From JBKEDG01 sp047973085 (lineage in GTDB: Bacteria > Bacillota_I > Bacilli_A > JBKEDG01), in the NCBI GenBank assembly GCA_047973085.1, contig JBKEBI010000005.1, positions 1-27,807 of the forward strand: DNA of 27,807 nt, written 5' to 3'. Positions 1 through 7,647 of this stretch are shown here, one piece after another. Positions within the stretch are counted from its first letter, which is position 1. Every line of letters begins with the position of its first letter. The notes under the pieces were generated by a model. It was given only the letters and a program-made list of their open reading frames with translations. It ran no database searches and was not told the origin of the DNA. A program made the position numbers and the translations under genes.

Positions 1-987
1 GAATTAGAAGATAAAGTCGATTTAAGTCTAACAAAAGCTATTGTTGTTGATGAAGAATTAGTAATTGCTGATTCTGTTGATAATAAATCAATTGTAGAAG
101 AAAATATTGAACATGAAGATCATGAAGAAAATCCAGTTTATGATGGAGTAGTAATAACAAAAGATAATGACAATTCATAAATTGTTGTTAAAAGTGTTCC
201 TGAGGAAGAAGTTATCATAGATATTACTAGTCAATTAGACCAACTTGATAGTTATGAAATGAACTTATTAGATGAATTTGATTTTGCAGATGAAAACTAT
301 AATTATAATTTTAATTCTGTGAATATCATGGAAGAAATTGTTGATGATATGCTTTTAGATGATTTTGTTGAAGCAAATGATGATGAATACTTTAAGTATA
401 TTTATCAGTTTGCGTTACTTGAGAATATGATTGATACAACATCACTTGAGATTAACGTAGATAGTGCGGATTTAAATTCTACTATTGTTGATAGCATTGA
501 AACACATCTAAAAACACTTACTAAACAATTAGAAGAGAATATAATTGAAGAAGAAGTTGAGCAGGAAGAAGTTTATGAGGCTGTGGAAGAGTTAACGGGA
601 AGTGCTTTTGAACTTGATTCTGAATTGCTTGATTTAACAAGTCAGGTTATGGGACATAATAAGTTAGAAAAAGAAGTTATAAGAGACTTAGCTTATTCTA
701 AAACTGGTAGTAATTCAAATTTTGTTTCTCCTGTATTTGGTGGAGAAAAAGAAATTATTGAAAATATAAGTATACTTGAAGAGAATTCAAATGAGTTAGA
801 AGATGAATACTTTAAAATGGATGTTGAAGCAGAGAATGAGGTATTTGATTTAGAAAGTGTTACAGAAGATACTATTGATCATAGTGTAGATGATTTCTTC
901 AATATGATTAGTGAAAAGATAGAAACTGAAGAACAAGAGCCAGAAGAGGAAGAGTTTTTAGAAATTTTAAAAGGATTGATAAAATAG
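1..987 (+). pseudogene. acidic protein gene, 5' end outside window, interrupted by in-frame TAA
   Basis: One reading frame runs from base 1 to the TAG at 985-987, broken only by a TAA at 178-180. The residues before the stop (rich in E, D and V) and after it (PEEEVIIDITSQLDQLD) have the same acidic, helix-prone character, so both parts look like one protein. The codon would be Gln (CAA) after a single T-to-C change. The first ATG after the stop is at 259 and would give 242 residues, but it has no ribosome binding site, so restart there is doubtful. The C-terminal part is strikingly rich in Asp and Glu, contains two DEYFK segments about 140 residues apart, and shows no signal peptide, membrane segment or enzymatic motif. 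I do not recognise the family. It could be a recent nonsense allele, a sequencing error, or a gene whose 3' part is still made. The gene ends in a terminator. Confidence 0.6.
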
Positions 988-1010
988 GTCATATATATGG
1001 CCTATTTTAT
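981..1010 (+). terminator. intrinsic terminator overlapping a stop codon
   Basis: The arms 981-992 and 997-1008 pair over 12 base pairs (AAAATAGGTCAT with ATGGCCTATTTT, one G-U pair) around a 4-base loop, ending in a short T-rich tail. The TAG stop of the acidic protein gene (985-987) lies inside the 5' arm. Transcripts for mtaB, whose start is only 18 bases beyond, must read through it or begin inside it. Confidence 0.7.
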
Positions 1011-1027
1011 ATTACAGAGGTGATTTT

Positions 1028-2326
1028 ATGAAATATACAATATATACTTTAGGGTGCAAAGTTAATATTTTTGAAAGTGAAAGTGTTTCAAGTATTTTAG
1101 ATAATCATGGCTATGAGCGCATTGCTAATACGGAAGTGGCAGATATATATATAATCAATACTTGTACTGTTACTAACAAAAGTGATAGTAAAAGTAGAAA
1201 AGTTATTAGAAGTGCAATAAGAAGTAATCCTGATGCTATTGTTATTGTTATGGGGTGCTATGCGCAACTTGCTAAAGATGAGATTAGTGAAATTGACGGT
1301 GTAGATATCATTTTGGGAAATGATGATAAAAGCAAGATATATGAAATTATTGAAGAGTATAAAAAAAATAACAAACAGTTAATTTTAGTTTCAGATATTA
1401 TGAAGAGTAAAGTAATGAGTGATCTAGCTACGGATACTTTCTATGAGAATACACGAGCGTTTTTAAAGATTCAAGATGGATGTAACAATTTTTGTTCATT
1501 TTGTATTATTCCATATGCTAGGGGATTGATGAGATCTAAACCAAAATTAGAGGTTTTAAATGAAATTAAAGAACTTGTTAATAATGGATATTTAGAGATC
1601 GTTCTTACAGGGATTCACACAGGAGGTTATGGAATTGACTTTGATAATTATATTATTTCTGATTTGGTAGAAGATATTTTAAAGGTTCCCAATCTTTTAA
1701 GGCTGCGTATATCTTCTATTGAAATTAATCAGATTGACAATAAATTAGTAGAAATGATGATGAATAATCCAAAGTTGGCTAATCACCTTCATATACCCAT
1801 CCAAAGTGGAAGTGATGATGTACTTACTTCAATGAAGCGTAAGTATACAGTAAATGAATTTGTAAGTAAAATAGATTATTTGAAGTCTAAAATTCCTAAC
1901 TTGGCTGTTACGACTGATATAATTGTTGGATACCCTACAGAGTTAGAAGATAATTTTAATGAGTCATTAGATACTTGTAAGAGAGTAGGGTTTAGTGAAC
2001 TTCATGTATTTCCTTATTCAAAAAGAAATGGAACTCCTTCTGCAAAATATAAACAAGTACATGATGGAGATAAAAAGCAACGTAGTGATCAACTTTTAGC
2101 ATTAAGTAAGGAATTGAAAAAAGAGTTTTATAATAATAATATTGGCTATGTTGATGATATAATTGTAGAAAATATAAAAGATGGATATCTTTATGGTAAA
2201 ACAGGTAATTATTTAAATGTTGCAGTTAAAAGTGACTCTTATATTATAGGTGATCACGTAAAAATAAAAATTCTAGCTGTAGAAGATGAGTACTGTTTAG
2301 GAGGTATTATTGATGAAGCGATGTGA
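1028..2326 (+). CDS. mtaB: tRNA-t6A37 methylthiotransferase MtaB
   Basis: A 432-residue radical-SAM enzyme that converts t6A to ms2t6A at position 37 of ANN-decoding tRNAs, in the cytoplasm. The N-terminal MTTase domain has its three cluster cysteines at C10 (TLGCKVN), C46 (NTCTVTNKSD) and C77 (GCYAQ). The radical-SAM CxxxCxxC is C152, C156 and C159 (DGCNNFCSFC). A C-terminal TRAM-like part follows from about residue 370. Length matches the Bacillus YqeV/MtaB branch, and the LGCKVN and CTVTN forms separate it from MiaB and RimO. The start is preceded by AGAGGTG at 7 bases. The 3' end overlaps tag by 14 bases, so mtaB, tag, cinA and the ZIP gene are probably one transcript. No clear promoter is visible; the gene begins just after a terminator. 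Confidence 0.93.
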   Translation: MKYTIYTLGCKVNIFESESVSSILDNHGYERIANTEVADIYIINTCTVTNKSDSKSRKVIRSAIRSNPDAIVIVMGCYAQLAKDEISEIDGVDIILGNDDKSKIYEIIEEYKKNNKQLILVSDIMKSKVMSDLATDTFYENTRAFLKIQDGCNNFCSFCIIPYARGLMRSKPKLEVLNEIKELVNNGYLEIVLTGIHTGGYGIDFDNYIISDLVEDILKVPNLLRLRISSIEINQIDNKLVEMMMNNPKLANHLHIPIQSGSDDVLTSMKRKYTVNEFVSKIDYLKSKIPNLAVTTDIIVGYPTELEDNFNESLDTCKRVGFSELHVFPYSKRNGTPSAKYKQVHDGDKKQRSDQLLALSKELKKEFYNNNIGYVDDIIVENIKDGYLYGKTGNYLNVAVKSDSYIIGDHVKIKILAVEDEYCLGGIIDEAM

Positions 2327-2864
2327 ATGGGCTAGTAATGATTTAGAAATTGAATATCATGATAAAGAATGGGGAAGACCTGTATATGATGATAAGGTTT
2401 TATTTGAGTTTTTAGTTTTAGAGGGTGCACAAGCTGGTCTTTCATGGGATACTATTTTAAAAAGAAGAGGCGGATATAAAAAAATTTTTTCTAATTTTGA
2501 TTATATTAAATTATCAAAACTAACTAATGCTAATCTTGATGAAATTTTAGAAAGTCCTTTAATAATAAGGAATAAATTAAAAGTTTATAGTGTACGTACT
2601 AATGCGATAGCATTTATTGAAGTTCAAAAGGAATTTGGGTCATTTTCTAATTATATTTGGAGTTTTACAGATAATAAAGTTATTGATAACAATCCAAATA
2701 ACATAAGTGAAATTTTAGCGTCAACACCATTGAGTGAGAAGATTAGCAAGGACTTAAAAAAGCGAGGTTTTAAATTTGTAGGACCAACTATAGTTTATGC
2801 TTACATGCAAGCTGTTGGAATTGTTAATGATCACATTAAGGATTGTTGGGTGAGGAATATATGA
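2313..2864 (+). CDS. tag: DNA-3-methyladenine glycosylase I
   Basis: A 183-residue glycosylase that removes 3-methyladenine from alkylated DNA as the first step of base excision repair. Family features: the opening MKRCEW, YHDKEWG, the aromatic/Glu pocket segment LEGAQAGLSW, and the C-terminal DHIKDCW. Cys4, His16, His174 and Cys178 correspond to the four zinc ligands of the Tag family, so the zinc-snap fold should be intact. I chose ATG at 2313, which has AGGAGG 8 bases upstream (2299-2304); a TTG one codon earlier is too close. It overlaps mtaB by 14 bases and cinA by 4 (ATGA), implying translational coupling. Nothing visible indicates Ada-type damage induction. Confidence 0.94.
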   Translation: MKRCEWASNDLEIEYHDKEWGRPVYDDKVLFEFLVLEGAQAGLSWDTILKRRGGYKKIFSNFDYIKLSKLTNANLDEILESPLIIRNKLKVYSVRTNAIAFIEVQKEFGSFSNYIWSFTDNKVIDNNPNNISEILASTPLSEKISKDLKKRGFKFVGPTIVYAYMQAVGIVNDHIKDCWVRNI

Positions 2865-4069
2865 GAGCAAGTGTAATTACTGTAGGAAATGAAATTATTA
2901 CTGGTGATATAGTAGATTCAAACAGTAAATTCTTGTGTGGAGAATTAAATAAGCTAGGTTATGAAATTTATAATGTTATTTCTGTTGGAGATAGTTCGAA
3001 TGCAATTATTGACAATGTTAAACAGACATTAGTTAATGTAGATATGTTATTTATAACTGGAGGTCTTGGCCCAACAATTGATGATATTACACTAGAATGT
3101 GTTGCAAAAGCTCTTGATAAATCCTTAATATTTGATAATAATATTTTATTGAATATCCAAAATAGATTTAATAAACTTGGTAGAAATATGACACAAAATA
3201 ATAGAAAGCAGGCATATAAAATAGAAGGTAGTTTAGTAATAGATAATAACTATGGTACTGCCTCAGGAAGTATGATTAGTGTTAACAACAAAAAGATTTT
3301 TGTTTTTCCTGGGCCACCATTCGAATTGAAAATGATGTTTGAAAGTATTAGAAATTATCTGCAGACTGAAAATGTAATAAAGTCTATATTGATAAGATGT
3401 ATAGGTATAGGGGAAAGTAGTCTAGAAACAAAAATAACAGATATTATATCAACTGATGAAATTGATTATGGAATATATGCTAACAAACAGTATGTTGATG
3501 TAAAAATTACTGCTAAAAATATGTCTGAAAATATTGTTGATAGCTTACTTTTAAAATATCAAAAATTATTGATAAATCGACTAGGTAGTTATGTTTATGC
3601 TTTAGATAAAAATATTGTAGAAGTGATAATAGATATTCTAAAAAGAAAAAATGAAACTATAGCAATAGCAGAGTCATGTAGTGGAGGAATGCTTACATCA
3701 ATGTTTGTAAATATTGATGGAGTTAGTCATGTTTTAACTGAAGGAGTTGTAACATATAATAACCAATCTAAGGTAACTAGACTCGGGGTACATAATGAAT
3801 CACTTTTAAAATATGGAGCTGTTAGTGAGCAAGTGGCAAAAGAAATGGCTAGTGGTGTTGCATTAAATTTAAATAGTGATTTAGGAGTTTCTATAACTGG
3901 TATTGCTGGAGAAACAGTGGAAAATAATCCGACAGGGCTAGTTTATATAGGGTTATCTTATCGCAACAAATCATTTGTAAAAAAATTAGATCTAACAGGT
4001 AATAGAAATACAATTAGAAGCCTTTCATGTTTAAATGCACTTGAAATGATATATGATATTATAAAGTAG
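2861..4069 (+). CDS. cinA: CinA family protein (nicotinamide-nucleotide amidase / competence-damage protein)
   Basis: A 402-residue two-domain protein. The N-terminal half is the MoaB/Mog-like CinA domain (MRASVITVGNEIITGDIVDSN, then GGLGPTIDDIT). The C-terminal half, from about residue 260, is the PncC-type amidase domain with IAESCSGG (Glu271, Ser272) and GVVTYNNQSK. The C domain deamidates NMN to nicotinate mononucleotide in pyridine-nucleotide recycling; the protein is also co-induced with competence in several Bacilli. ATG at 2861 is preferred over the upstream TTG codons because GTGAGG lies just before it and the family begins at this methionine. It overlaps the tag stop by 4 bases. In many Bacilli cinA sits next to recA; here it is followed by a ZIP transporter after 8 bases. 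Confidence 0.92.
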   Translation: MRASVITVGNEIITGDIVDSNSKFLCGELNKLGYEIYNVISVGDSSNAIIDNVKQTLVNVDMLFITGGLGPTIDDITLECVAKALDKSLIFDNNILLNIQNRFNKLGRNMTQNNRKQAYKIEGSLVIDNNYGTASGSMISVNNKKIFVFPGPPFELKMMFESIRNYLQTENVIKSILIRCIGIGESSLETKITDIISTDEIDYGIYANKQYVDVKITAKNMSENIVDSLLLKYQKLLINRLGSYVYALDKNIVEVIIDILKRKNETIAIAESCSGGMLTSMFVNIDGVSHVLTEGVVTYNNQSKVTRLGVHNESLLKYGAVSEQVAKEMASGVALNLNSDLGVSITGIAGETVENNPTGLVYIGLSYRNKSFVKKLDLTGNRNTIRSLSCLNALEMIYDIIK

Positions 4070-4077
4070 GTGAGTAT

Positions 4078-4878
4078 ATGGATTATTCTTTAACTTCTGT
4101 TTTAACTGCTATTTCATTAACACTATTTGCAGGTCTTGCAACAGGTTTTGGCAGTGTGATTGCTTTAAAAGTAAAGAGACTGAATACAAAATTTTTATCA
4201 TTAGTTTTAGGTTTTTCTGCAGGTGTAATGATATATGTATCATTTGTAGAATTATTATATGTTGCTAGAGGAGAACTTGCGTCAATATATTCTATGAAGA
4301 TGGCAGACTTACTCACTGCAGTAGGTTTTTTTGGTGGGATTTTAATAACTGCTCTTATTGATAAAATTATTCCAAGTGATAAAAACCCTCACGAATATCA
4401 TGAGATTGACGAGGAAACTTTAAATAAGAACCATTTACTTAGAACAGGCCTTGTTACAGCTCTTGCTTTGGCATTACATAATTTTCCAGAAGGCTTTGCA
4501 ACATTTGCCAGTGCTCTTACAGATACAAAGTTGGGGATAAGTATTGCTATTGCTGTTGCAATACATAACATACCTGAGGGTATTGCTGTTGCAGTACCTA
4601 TATACTATGCAACTGGGGATAAAAAGAAAGCATTTATTTATTCATTTTTATCAGGTCTTGCAGAACCTCTAGGTGCTATAATCGGATTCTTATTTTTGAG
4701 ACCTTTTATGAATGATACTGTTTTTGCTATAGTATTTGCAAGTGTTGCAGGGATGATGGTTTTTGTATCATTAGATGAACTTTTACCTACAGCAGAAAAG
4801 TATGGGAAACATCATTATTCAATCTATGGAGTTGTATTAGGAATGGCTATTATGGCTCTTAGTTTAATAATTATATAA
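4078..4878 (+). CDS. ZIP family divalent metal transporter (ZupT-like)
   Basis: A 266-residue integral membrane protein with about eight hydrophobic segments. It takes up zinc or other divalent metals (Fe, Mn) into the cytoplasm. The two signature metal-binding helices are clear: HNFPEG at 134-139 and HNIPEG at 163-168. A short His/Glu-containing loop (HEYHEIDEE, about 105-113) lies between the third and fourth membrane segments, as in other ZIP proteins. The length fits the ZupT/GufA bacterial group. AGGTGAG precedes the ATG. It is the last gene of the mtaB group. The gap after it holds the guaB promoter and riboswitch, with no distinct terminator for this gene. Metal specificity cannot be read from sequence. 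Confidence 0.9.
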   Translation: MDYSLTSVLTAISLTLFAGLATGFGSVIALKVKRLNTKFLSLVLGFSAGVMIYVSFVELLYVARGELASIYSMKMADLLTAVGFFGGILITALIDKIIPSDKNPHEYHEIDEETLNKNHLLRTGLVTALALALHNFPEGFATFASALTDTKLGISIAIAVAIHNIPEGIAVAVPIYYATGDKKKAFIYSFLSGLAEPLGAIIGFLFLRPFMNDTVFAIVFASVAGMMVFVSLDELLPTAEKYGKHHYSIYGVVLGMAIMALSLIII

Positions 4879-4913
4879 TTATTAAATAAAATATAAAGCT
4901 TGATAATTTACCA

Positions 4914-4942
4914 TTGCATTTAAGTGCTATATAGTATATAAT
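4914..4942 (+). promoter_or_regulatory. guaB promoter (sigma-A type)
   Basis: TTGCAT at 4914-4919 and TATAAT at 4937-4942 are 17 bases apart. Initiation would fall near 4949, a few bases before the riboswitch aptamer at 4956. Confidence 0.7.
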
Positions 4943-4955
4943 AATGAAAATGGAA

Positions 4956-5021
4956 AAACGTATAATAATAGTGAAATGGACTATGAGTTTCTACCTTGCG
5001 CCAAAATGTGAGACTACGTTT
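4956..5021 (+). promoter_or_regulatory. guanine-type purine riboswitch aptamer
   Basis: P1 pairs AAACGTA (4956-4962) with TACGTTT (5015-5021), a perfect 7-bp stem. P2 pairs ATAGT (4968-4972) with ACTAT (4980-4984) around the loop GAAATGG, one base from the GATATGG loop of the Bacillus xpt aptamer. J2/3 holds the invariant GAGTTTCTACC (4985-4995). P3 is 4995-5012, with several G-U pairs. J3/1 reads GAC at 5012-5014; the C at 5014 is the specificity base that pairs with guanine (a U there would mean adenine). It precedes guaB, so high guanine should switch IMP dehydrogenase synthesis off through the downstream terminator. Confidence 0.93.
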
Positions 5022-5037
5022 ATTTTTTTGTAGAAAG

Positions 5038-5058
5038 AAACTCTTTTTAGAGTTTTTT
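5038..5058 (+). terminator. riboswitch-controlled terminator before guaB
   Basis: AAACTCT (5038-5044) pairs with AGAGTTT (5049-5055) around TTTT, followed by more T. Its 5' arm AGAAACTC (5036-5043) is the exact complement of GAGTTTCT in the aptamer J2/3 (4985-4992), and GTAG at 5030-5033 complements CTAC at 4991-4994. This gives a clear antiterminator: no guanine, J2/3 captures the terminator arm and transcription continues; guanine bound, the terminator forms. Confidence 0.88.
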
Positions 5059-5080
5059 GCTATGTTTAAAGGAGGAATTT

Positions 5081-6517
5081 ATGAAAAAATATTTAACTTT
5101 TGATGATGTACTTTTACTACCACATTACAGTGAAATTTTACCGAGGGATGTATTGCTTGATACTAAATTAACTAAAAATATTAGTTTGAGTACACCACTA
5201 GTTAGTGCTGCGATGGATACTGTTACAGAAAGTGAAATGGCTATAAGTATGGCATTGAATGGTGGAATTGGAATAATTCATAAAAATATGAGTGTAAATC
5301 AGCAAGTTGAAGAAGTAGAGAAGGTAAAAAACTACGATATTCTAATTAATAAATATCCATTTTATATTAATGAGAAAAGTGATGTTTACAAAGCTGTTGA
5401 TATGATGGATGCATATCAAATATCTAGCATAATTGTAGTGGATGAGGACAAGTGTTTAAAAGGGATCTTAACACGTAAGGATGTAAAATATGTTGAAGAC
5501 TATAGTGATTGTGTCACTAAGCATATGAGCAAAGAGGTTATAAGTGTTGGTGAAAATATAAATGCTGAAATGGCACTAGATATTGTGTATAAAACAAAAC
5601 TTAGTAAAATACCAGTTGTAAATGAAAATAATGTTTTAGTTGGCCTTGTTACTATGAAGACATTGAAAAAGTATGATTTATATCCAAATAGAAGTGTGGA
5701 TGTGAATGGTAGATTAATTTGCGGAGCAGCTGTTAGTGTAAATGACTCAACAATTGAACGAGTAGAGGCCCTTGTTAATGCTGGAGTAGATGTTATTGTA
5801 ATTGATTCAGCTCATGGACATTCAAAGTCGATTCTTGACATGGCAACAACAATAAAAAAGAAATTTGATGTAGATTTAATTGTAGGTAATGTAGTGACTG
5901 CTGAAGCTGTTGAAGCACTTGCATCATGTGGTGTGGATTGTGTAAAAGTAGGTGTAGGAAGCGGAAGTATCTGTACTACAAGAATTATTTCAGGAGTAGG
6001 GGCACCACAATTAAGTGCTGTTATGGAATGTGTAAAAGCTGCTAAAAAAGTTGGAGTTACAATTATTGCTGATGGTGGAGTTAGATATTCAGGAGATGTT
6101 GTAAAAGCCTTAGCTGCAGGAGCAGATGCAATTATGCTTGGGTCGATTATGGCGGGACACGATGAATCTCCAGGTGAAGTCATTTCCATTGATGGTAAGA
6201 AATATAAGTCTTATGTAGGTATGGGAAGTGAAGTTGCGATGGAACGTGGAGGTGGAGATAGGTATTTTCAATCTAAAGTGAAAAAATATGTTCCAGAGGG
6301 AATTGAAGCTGTAAAAGAATATAAAGGTGCTGTAGATGATACCCTTTATCAAATTATAGGTGGAATAAAATCAGGGCTTGGATATTTAGGAGCTATTAGT
6401 TTGGAAAAACTTGTTGAACATGCTGAATTTGTAGAAATTACTAATTCTGGAATGAAGGAATCACATCCACACACAATAAATGTTACTAAATCTGCACCAA
6501 ATTATGAAAATAAATAA
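5081..6517 (+). CDS. guaB: inosine-5'-monophosphate dehydrogenase
   Basis: A 478-residue cytoplasmic enzyme that oxidises IMP to XMP with NAD+, the committed step to guanine nucleotides. The catalytic cysteine is C298 in GSGSICTTR. The phosphate-binding DGGVRYSGD, the loop MLGSIMAGHDESPGE and the mobile flap KKYVPEGIEA follow in order. Two CBS domains are inserted at about residues 85-200. Length is close to the usual 485-490. The start is ATG 5081, with AAAGGAGG (5068-5075) 5 bases upstream; a TTG at 5057 in the same frame lies inside the terminator hairpin and is rejected. It is a single-gene unit, controlled by the guanine riboswitch directly upstream. No guaA or xpt is adjacent. Confidence 0.97.
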   Translation: MKKYLTFDDVLLLPHYSEILPRDVLLDTKLTKNISLSTPLVSAAMDTVTESEMAISMALNGGIGIIHKNMSVNQQVEEVEKVKNYDILINKYPFYINEKSDVYKAVDMMDAYQISSIIVVDEDKCLKGILTRKDVKYVEDYSDCVTKHMSKEVISVGENINAEMALDIVYKTKLSKIPVVNENNVLVGLVTMKTLKKYDLYPNRSVDVNGRLICGAAVSVNDSTIERVEALVNAGVDVIVIDSAHGHSKSILDMATTIKKKFDVDLIVGNVVTAEAVEALASCGVDCVKVGVGSGSICTTRIISGVGAPQLSAVMECVKAAKKVGVTIIADGGVRYSGDVVKALAAGADAIMLGSIMAGHDESPGEVISIDGKKYKSYVGMGSEVAMERGGGDRYFQSKVKKYVPEGIEAVKEYKGAVDDTLYQIIGGIKSGLGYLGAISLEKLVEHAEFVEITNSGMKESHPHTINVTKSAPNYENK

Positions 6518-6523
6518 AAACTA

Positions 6524-6552
6524 TTGCGTAATGATTACGATTATGATATTAT
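6524..6552 (+). promoter_or_regulatory. possible promoter in the guaB-tetR gap
   Basis: TTGCGT at 6524-6529 and TATTAT at 6547-6552 are separated by 17 bases, directly after the guaB stop. A transcript starting near 6559 would have no reading frame and would end at the terminator at 6719-6749. In such AT-rich DNA a chance match is possible. Confidence 0.4.
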
Positions 6553-6554
6553 GT

Positions 6555-6749
6555 TTATAAGAGGTATTCCTCTTATAATTAAATGTGAAAAGTTTCAAAA
6601 TAATCTTAATCTGTTAAAAGTAGCCTTTACCCTTTTTAACTTTTCATATTAATTTTGTTTTCCTTAAAGTATAGTGCTACTCCTTAATAATCTAAATAGT
6701 ACTATATAAGTAAAAATAGTCCGTTAACAATTAGTTAGCGGATTTTTTT
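6555..6749 (+). ncRNA. candidate small RNA downstream of guaB
   Basis: This gene-free stretch contains four inverted repeats in a row and ends in a strong terminator. A: TTATAAGAGG/CCTCTTATAA at 6555-6578, perfect, 4-base loop. B: ATGTGAAAAGTT (6583-6594) with AACTTTTCATAT (6638-6649), competing with an inner pairing GTTAAAA (6613-6619) with TTTTAAC (6634-6640). C: TATAGTGCTA (6670-6679) with TAGTACTATA (6697-6706). D: the terminator. Stretches left unpaired are pyrimidine-rich: CCTTTACCC in B, TTTTCCTT between B and C, CTCCTT in the loop of C. These resemble the anti-Shine-Dalgarno loops of small RNAs in Gram-positive cocci. No family is recognised. It could instead be a long guaB 3' end. 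Hairpin A lacks a T-tract, so it may be only a weak guaB terminator. Confidence 0.4.
6719..6749 (+). terminator. strong intrinsic terminator
   Basis: CCGTTAAC (6721-6728) pairs with GTTAGCGG (6734-6741), one G-U pair, around AATTA, followed by seven T at 6743-6749. It ends plus-strand transcription from guaB or from the candidate small RNA. Confidence 0.85.
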
Positions 6750-6755
6750 CGTAAT

Positions 6756-6782
6756 AAAAAACACTTAGATAATTTCCTAAGT
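6756..6782 (-). terminator. terminator of the TetR-family gene
   Basis: On the minus strand CACTTAG (6782-6776) and CTAAGTG (6767-6761) form a 7-bp stem with an 8-base loop, followed by five T (6760-6756). It lies 13 bases past the regulator's stop, back to back with the plus-strand terminator at 6719-6749. Confidence 0.75.
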
Positions 6783-6795
6783 GCTAACAGATTTT

Positions 6796-7419
6796 TTACT
6801 TTTCGATTAATTTTATAATTGATTCTTTAGTAACATCGTACATTTTACTATCTTCTAAGTTAAACTTATATAGTACTTCTGAACTTCTAAATAAAGCAAT
6901 CCCTGCCAGTTGAGATACAATATTTAGTGCAAATAGTTCATCTTTTTTAGCGTAATTATTTGTAATTTCGCCAAACACTCTATAAAATGTTTTTTCGTTT
7001 GTTTCTTCAGTTTCTAAATGCTTATTAATAAATATTTTATTTGGTGTTTCAATGTAATCAGTTAACCTTGGAACATTAACCCCAAACATAATATTATAAT
7101 AATAATCCATATTTATACTAAATGTATAAACCGCATCAAGAGTAGTAACAAATTTTTCTTTTGGATCCGAAATATCTTTTACTGTTCTTTCAATAAACAA
7201 ATTTAGCTCTTTAAAACCTTCTTCAATTAAAGCTAAAATGATCTCTCCCTTGCACTCAAAGTAGTAATATAATTTAGTCGCCGAGTAATTACATCTTTTT
7301 GCAAGAGTACGCATACTTAAGTCGTTGATGCCTTTTCTAGTAATGATGTCTAAAGCATTATCTAGAATGATCTTACGCTCGTATGCCACTTCTTCTTTCG
7401 TTTTTGGTTTTGGTGGCAT
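6796..7419 (-). CDS. TetR/AcrR family transcriptional regulator
   Basis: A 207-residue regulator. The N-terminal DNA-binding domain (about residues 15-60) has the family helix-turn-helix LSMRTLAKRCNYSATKLYYYFECKGEII. The C-terminal ligand domain resembles no member I can name, so the inducer is unknown. I chose ATG 7419, 8 bases after AAGGAGG; a TTG two codons upstream is only 2 bases from it. A TATAAT -10 box on the minus strand is at 7458-7453 with no good -35. A small palindrome ACTA-gtt-TAGT (7460-7470) lies next to that box and could be its operator. The divergent neighbour begins at 7648; guaB lies convergent on the other side. No efflux pump or enzyme that would be an obvious target is adjacent. 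Confidence 0.88.
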   Translation of the reverse strand: MPPKPKTKEEVAYERKIILDNALDIITRKGINDLSMRTLAKRCNYSATKLYYYFECKGEIILALIEEGFKELNLFIERTVKDISDPKEKFVTTLDAVYTFSINMDYYYNIMFGVNVPRLTDYIETPNKIFINKHLETEETNEKTFYRVFGEITNNYAKKDELFALNIVSQLAGIALFRSSEVLYKFNLEDSKMYDVTKESIIKLIEK

Positions 7420-7561
7420 TTCCAAACCCTCCTTTACTATGATTATGTTTCAATTATACACTAGTTTAGTTAAAAAATAAAGTAATATATAAAATAAACT
7501 TGATGTTGATATATATATGTTTGTGGAATAGAAAAGTGCTTAGTGATACACAAATAAATTT

Positions 7562-7590
7562 TTGTAATATATAGTGGGTTATGTTATAAT
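7562..7590 (+). promoter_or_regulatory. promoter of the DUF3196-like / aminopeptidase operon
   Basis: TTGTAA (7562-7567) and TATAAT (7585-7590) are separated by 17 bases. The first gene starts at 7648, leaving a leader of about 50 bases with no clear structure. The start is divergent from the TetR-family gene. Confidence 0.7.
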
Positions 7591-7647
7591 GATATAAAGT
7601 AAAAGTGTTGTTTATAAATGATAAATCACATTATGAATGGAGTGTTT

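Noticed and set aside
1..987. Recoded stop codon (readthrough) at 178-180
   Set aside because: No selenocysteine or other recoding signal is visible around a TAA codon, and a single C-to-T change from CAA is simpler.
5057..5080. Longer guaB starting at TTG 5057
   Set aside because: That codon lies within the terminator hairpin tail and lacks a ribosome binding site; AAAGGAGG fits ATG 5081.
5812..6352. Open frames on the minus strand inside guaB (125 and 80 residues)
   Set aside because: They lie entirely within a confidently identified gene, have no ribosome binding site, and encode low-complexity sequence typical of antisense frames.
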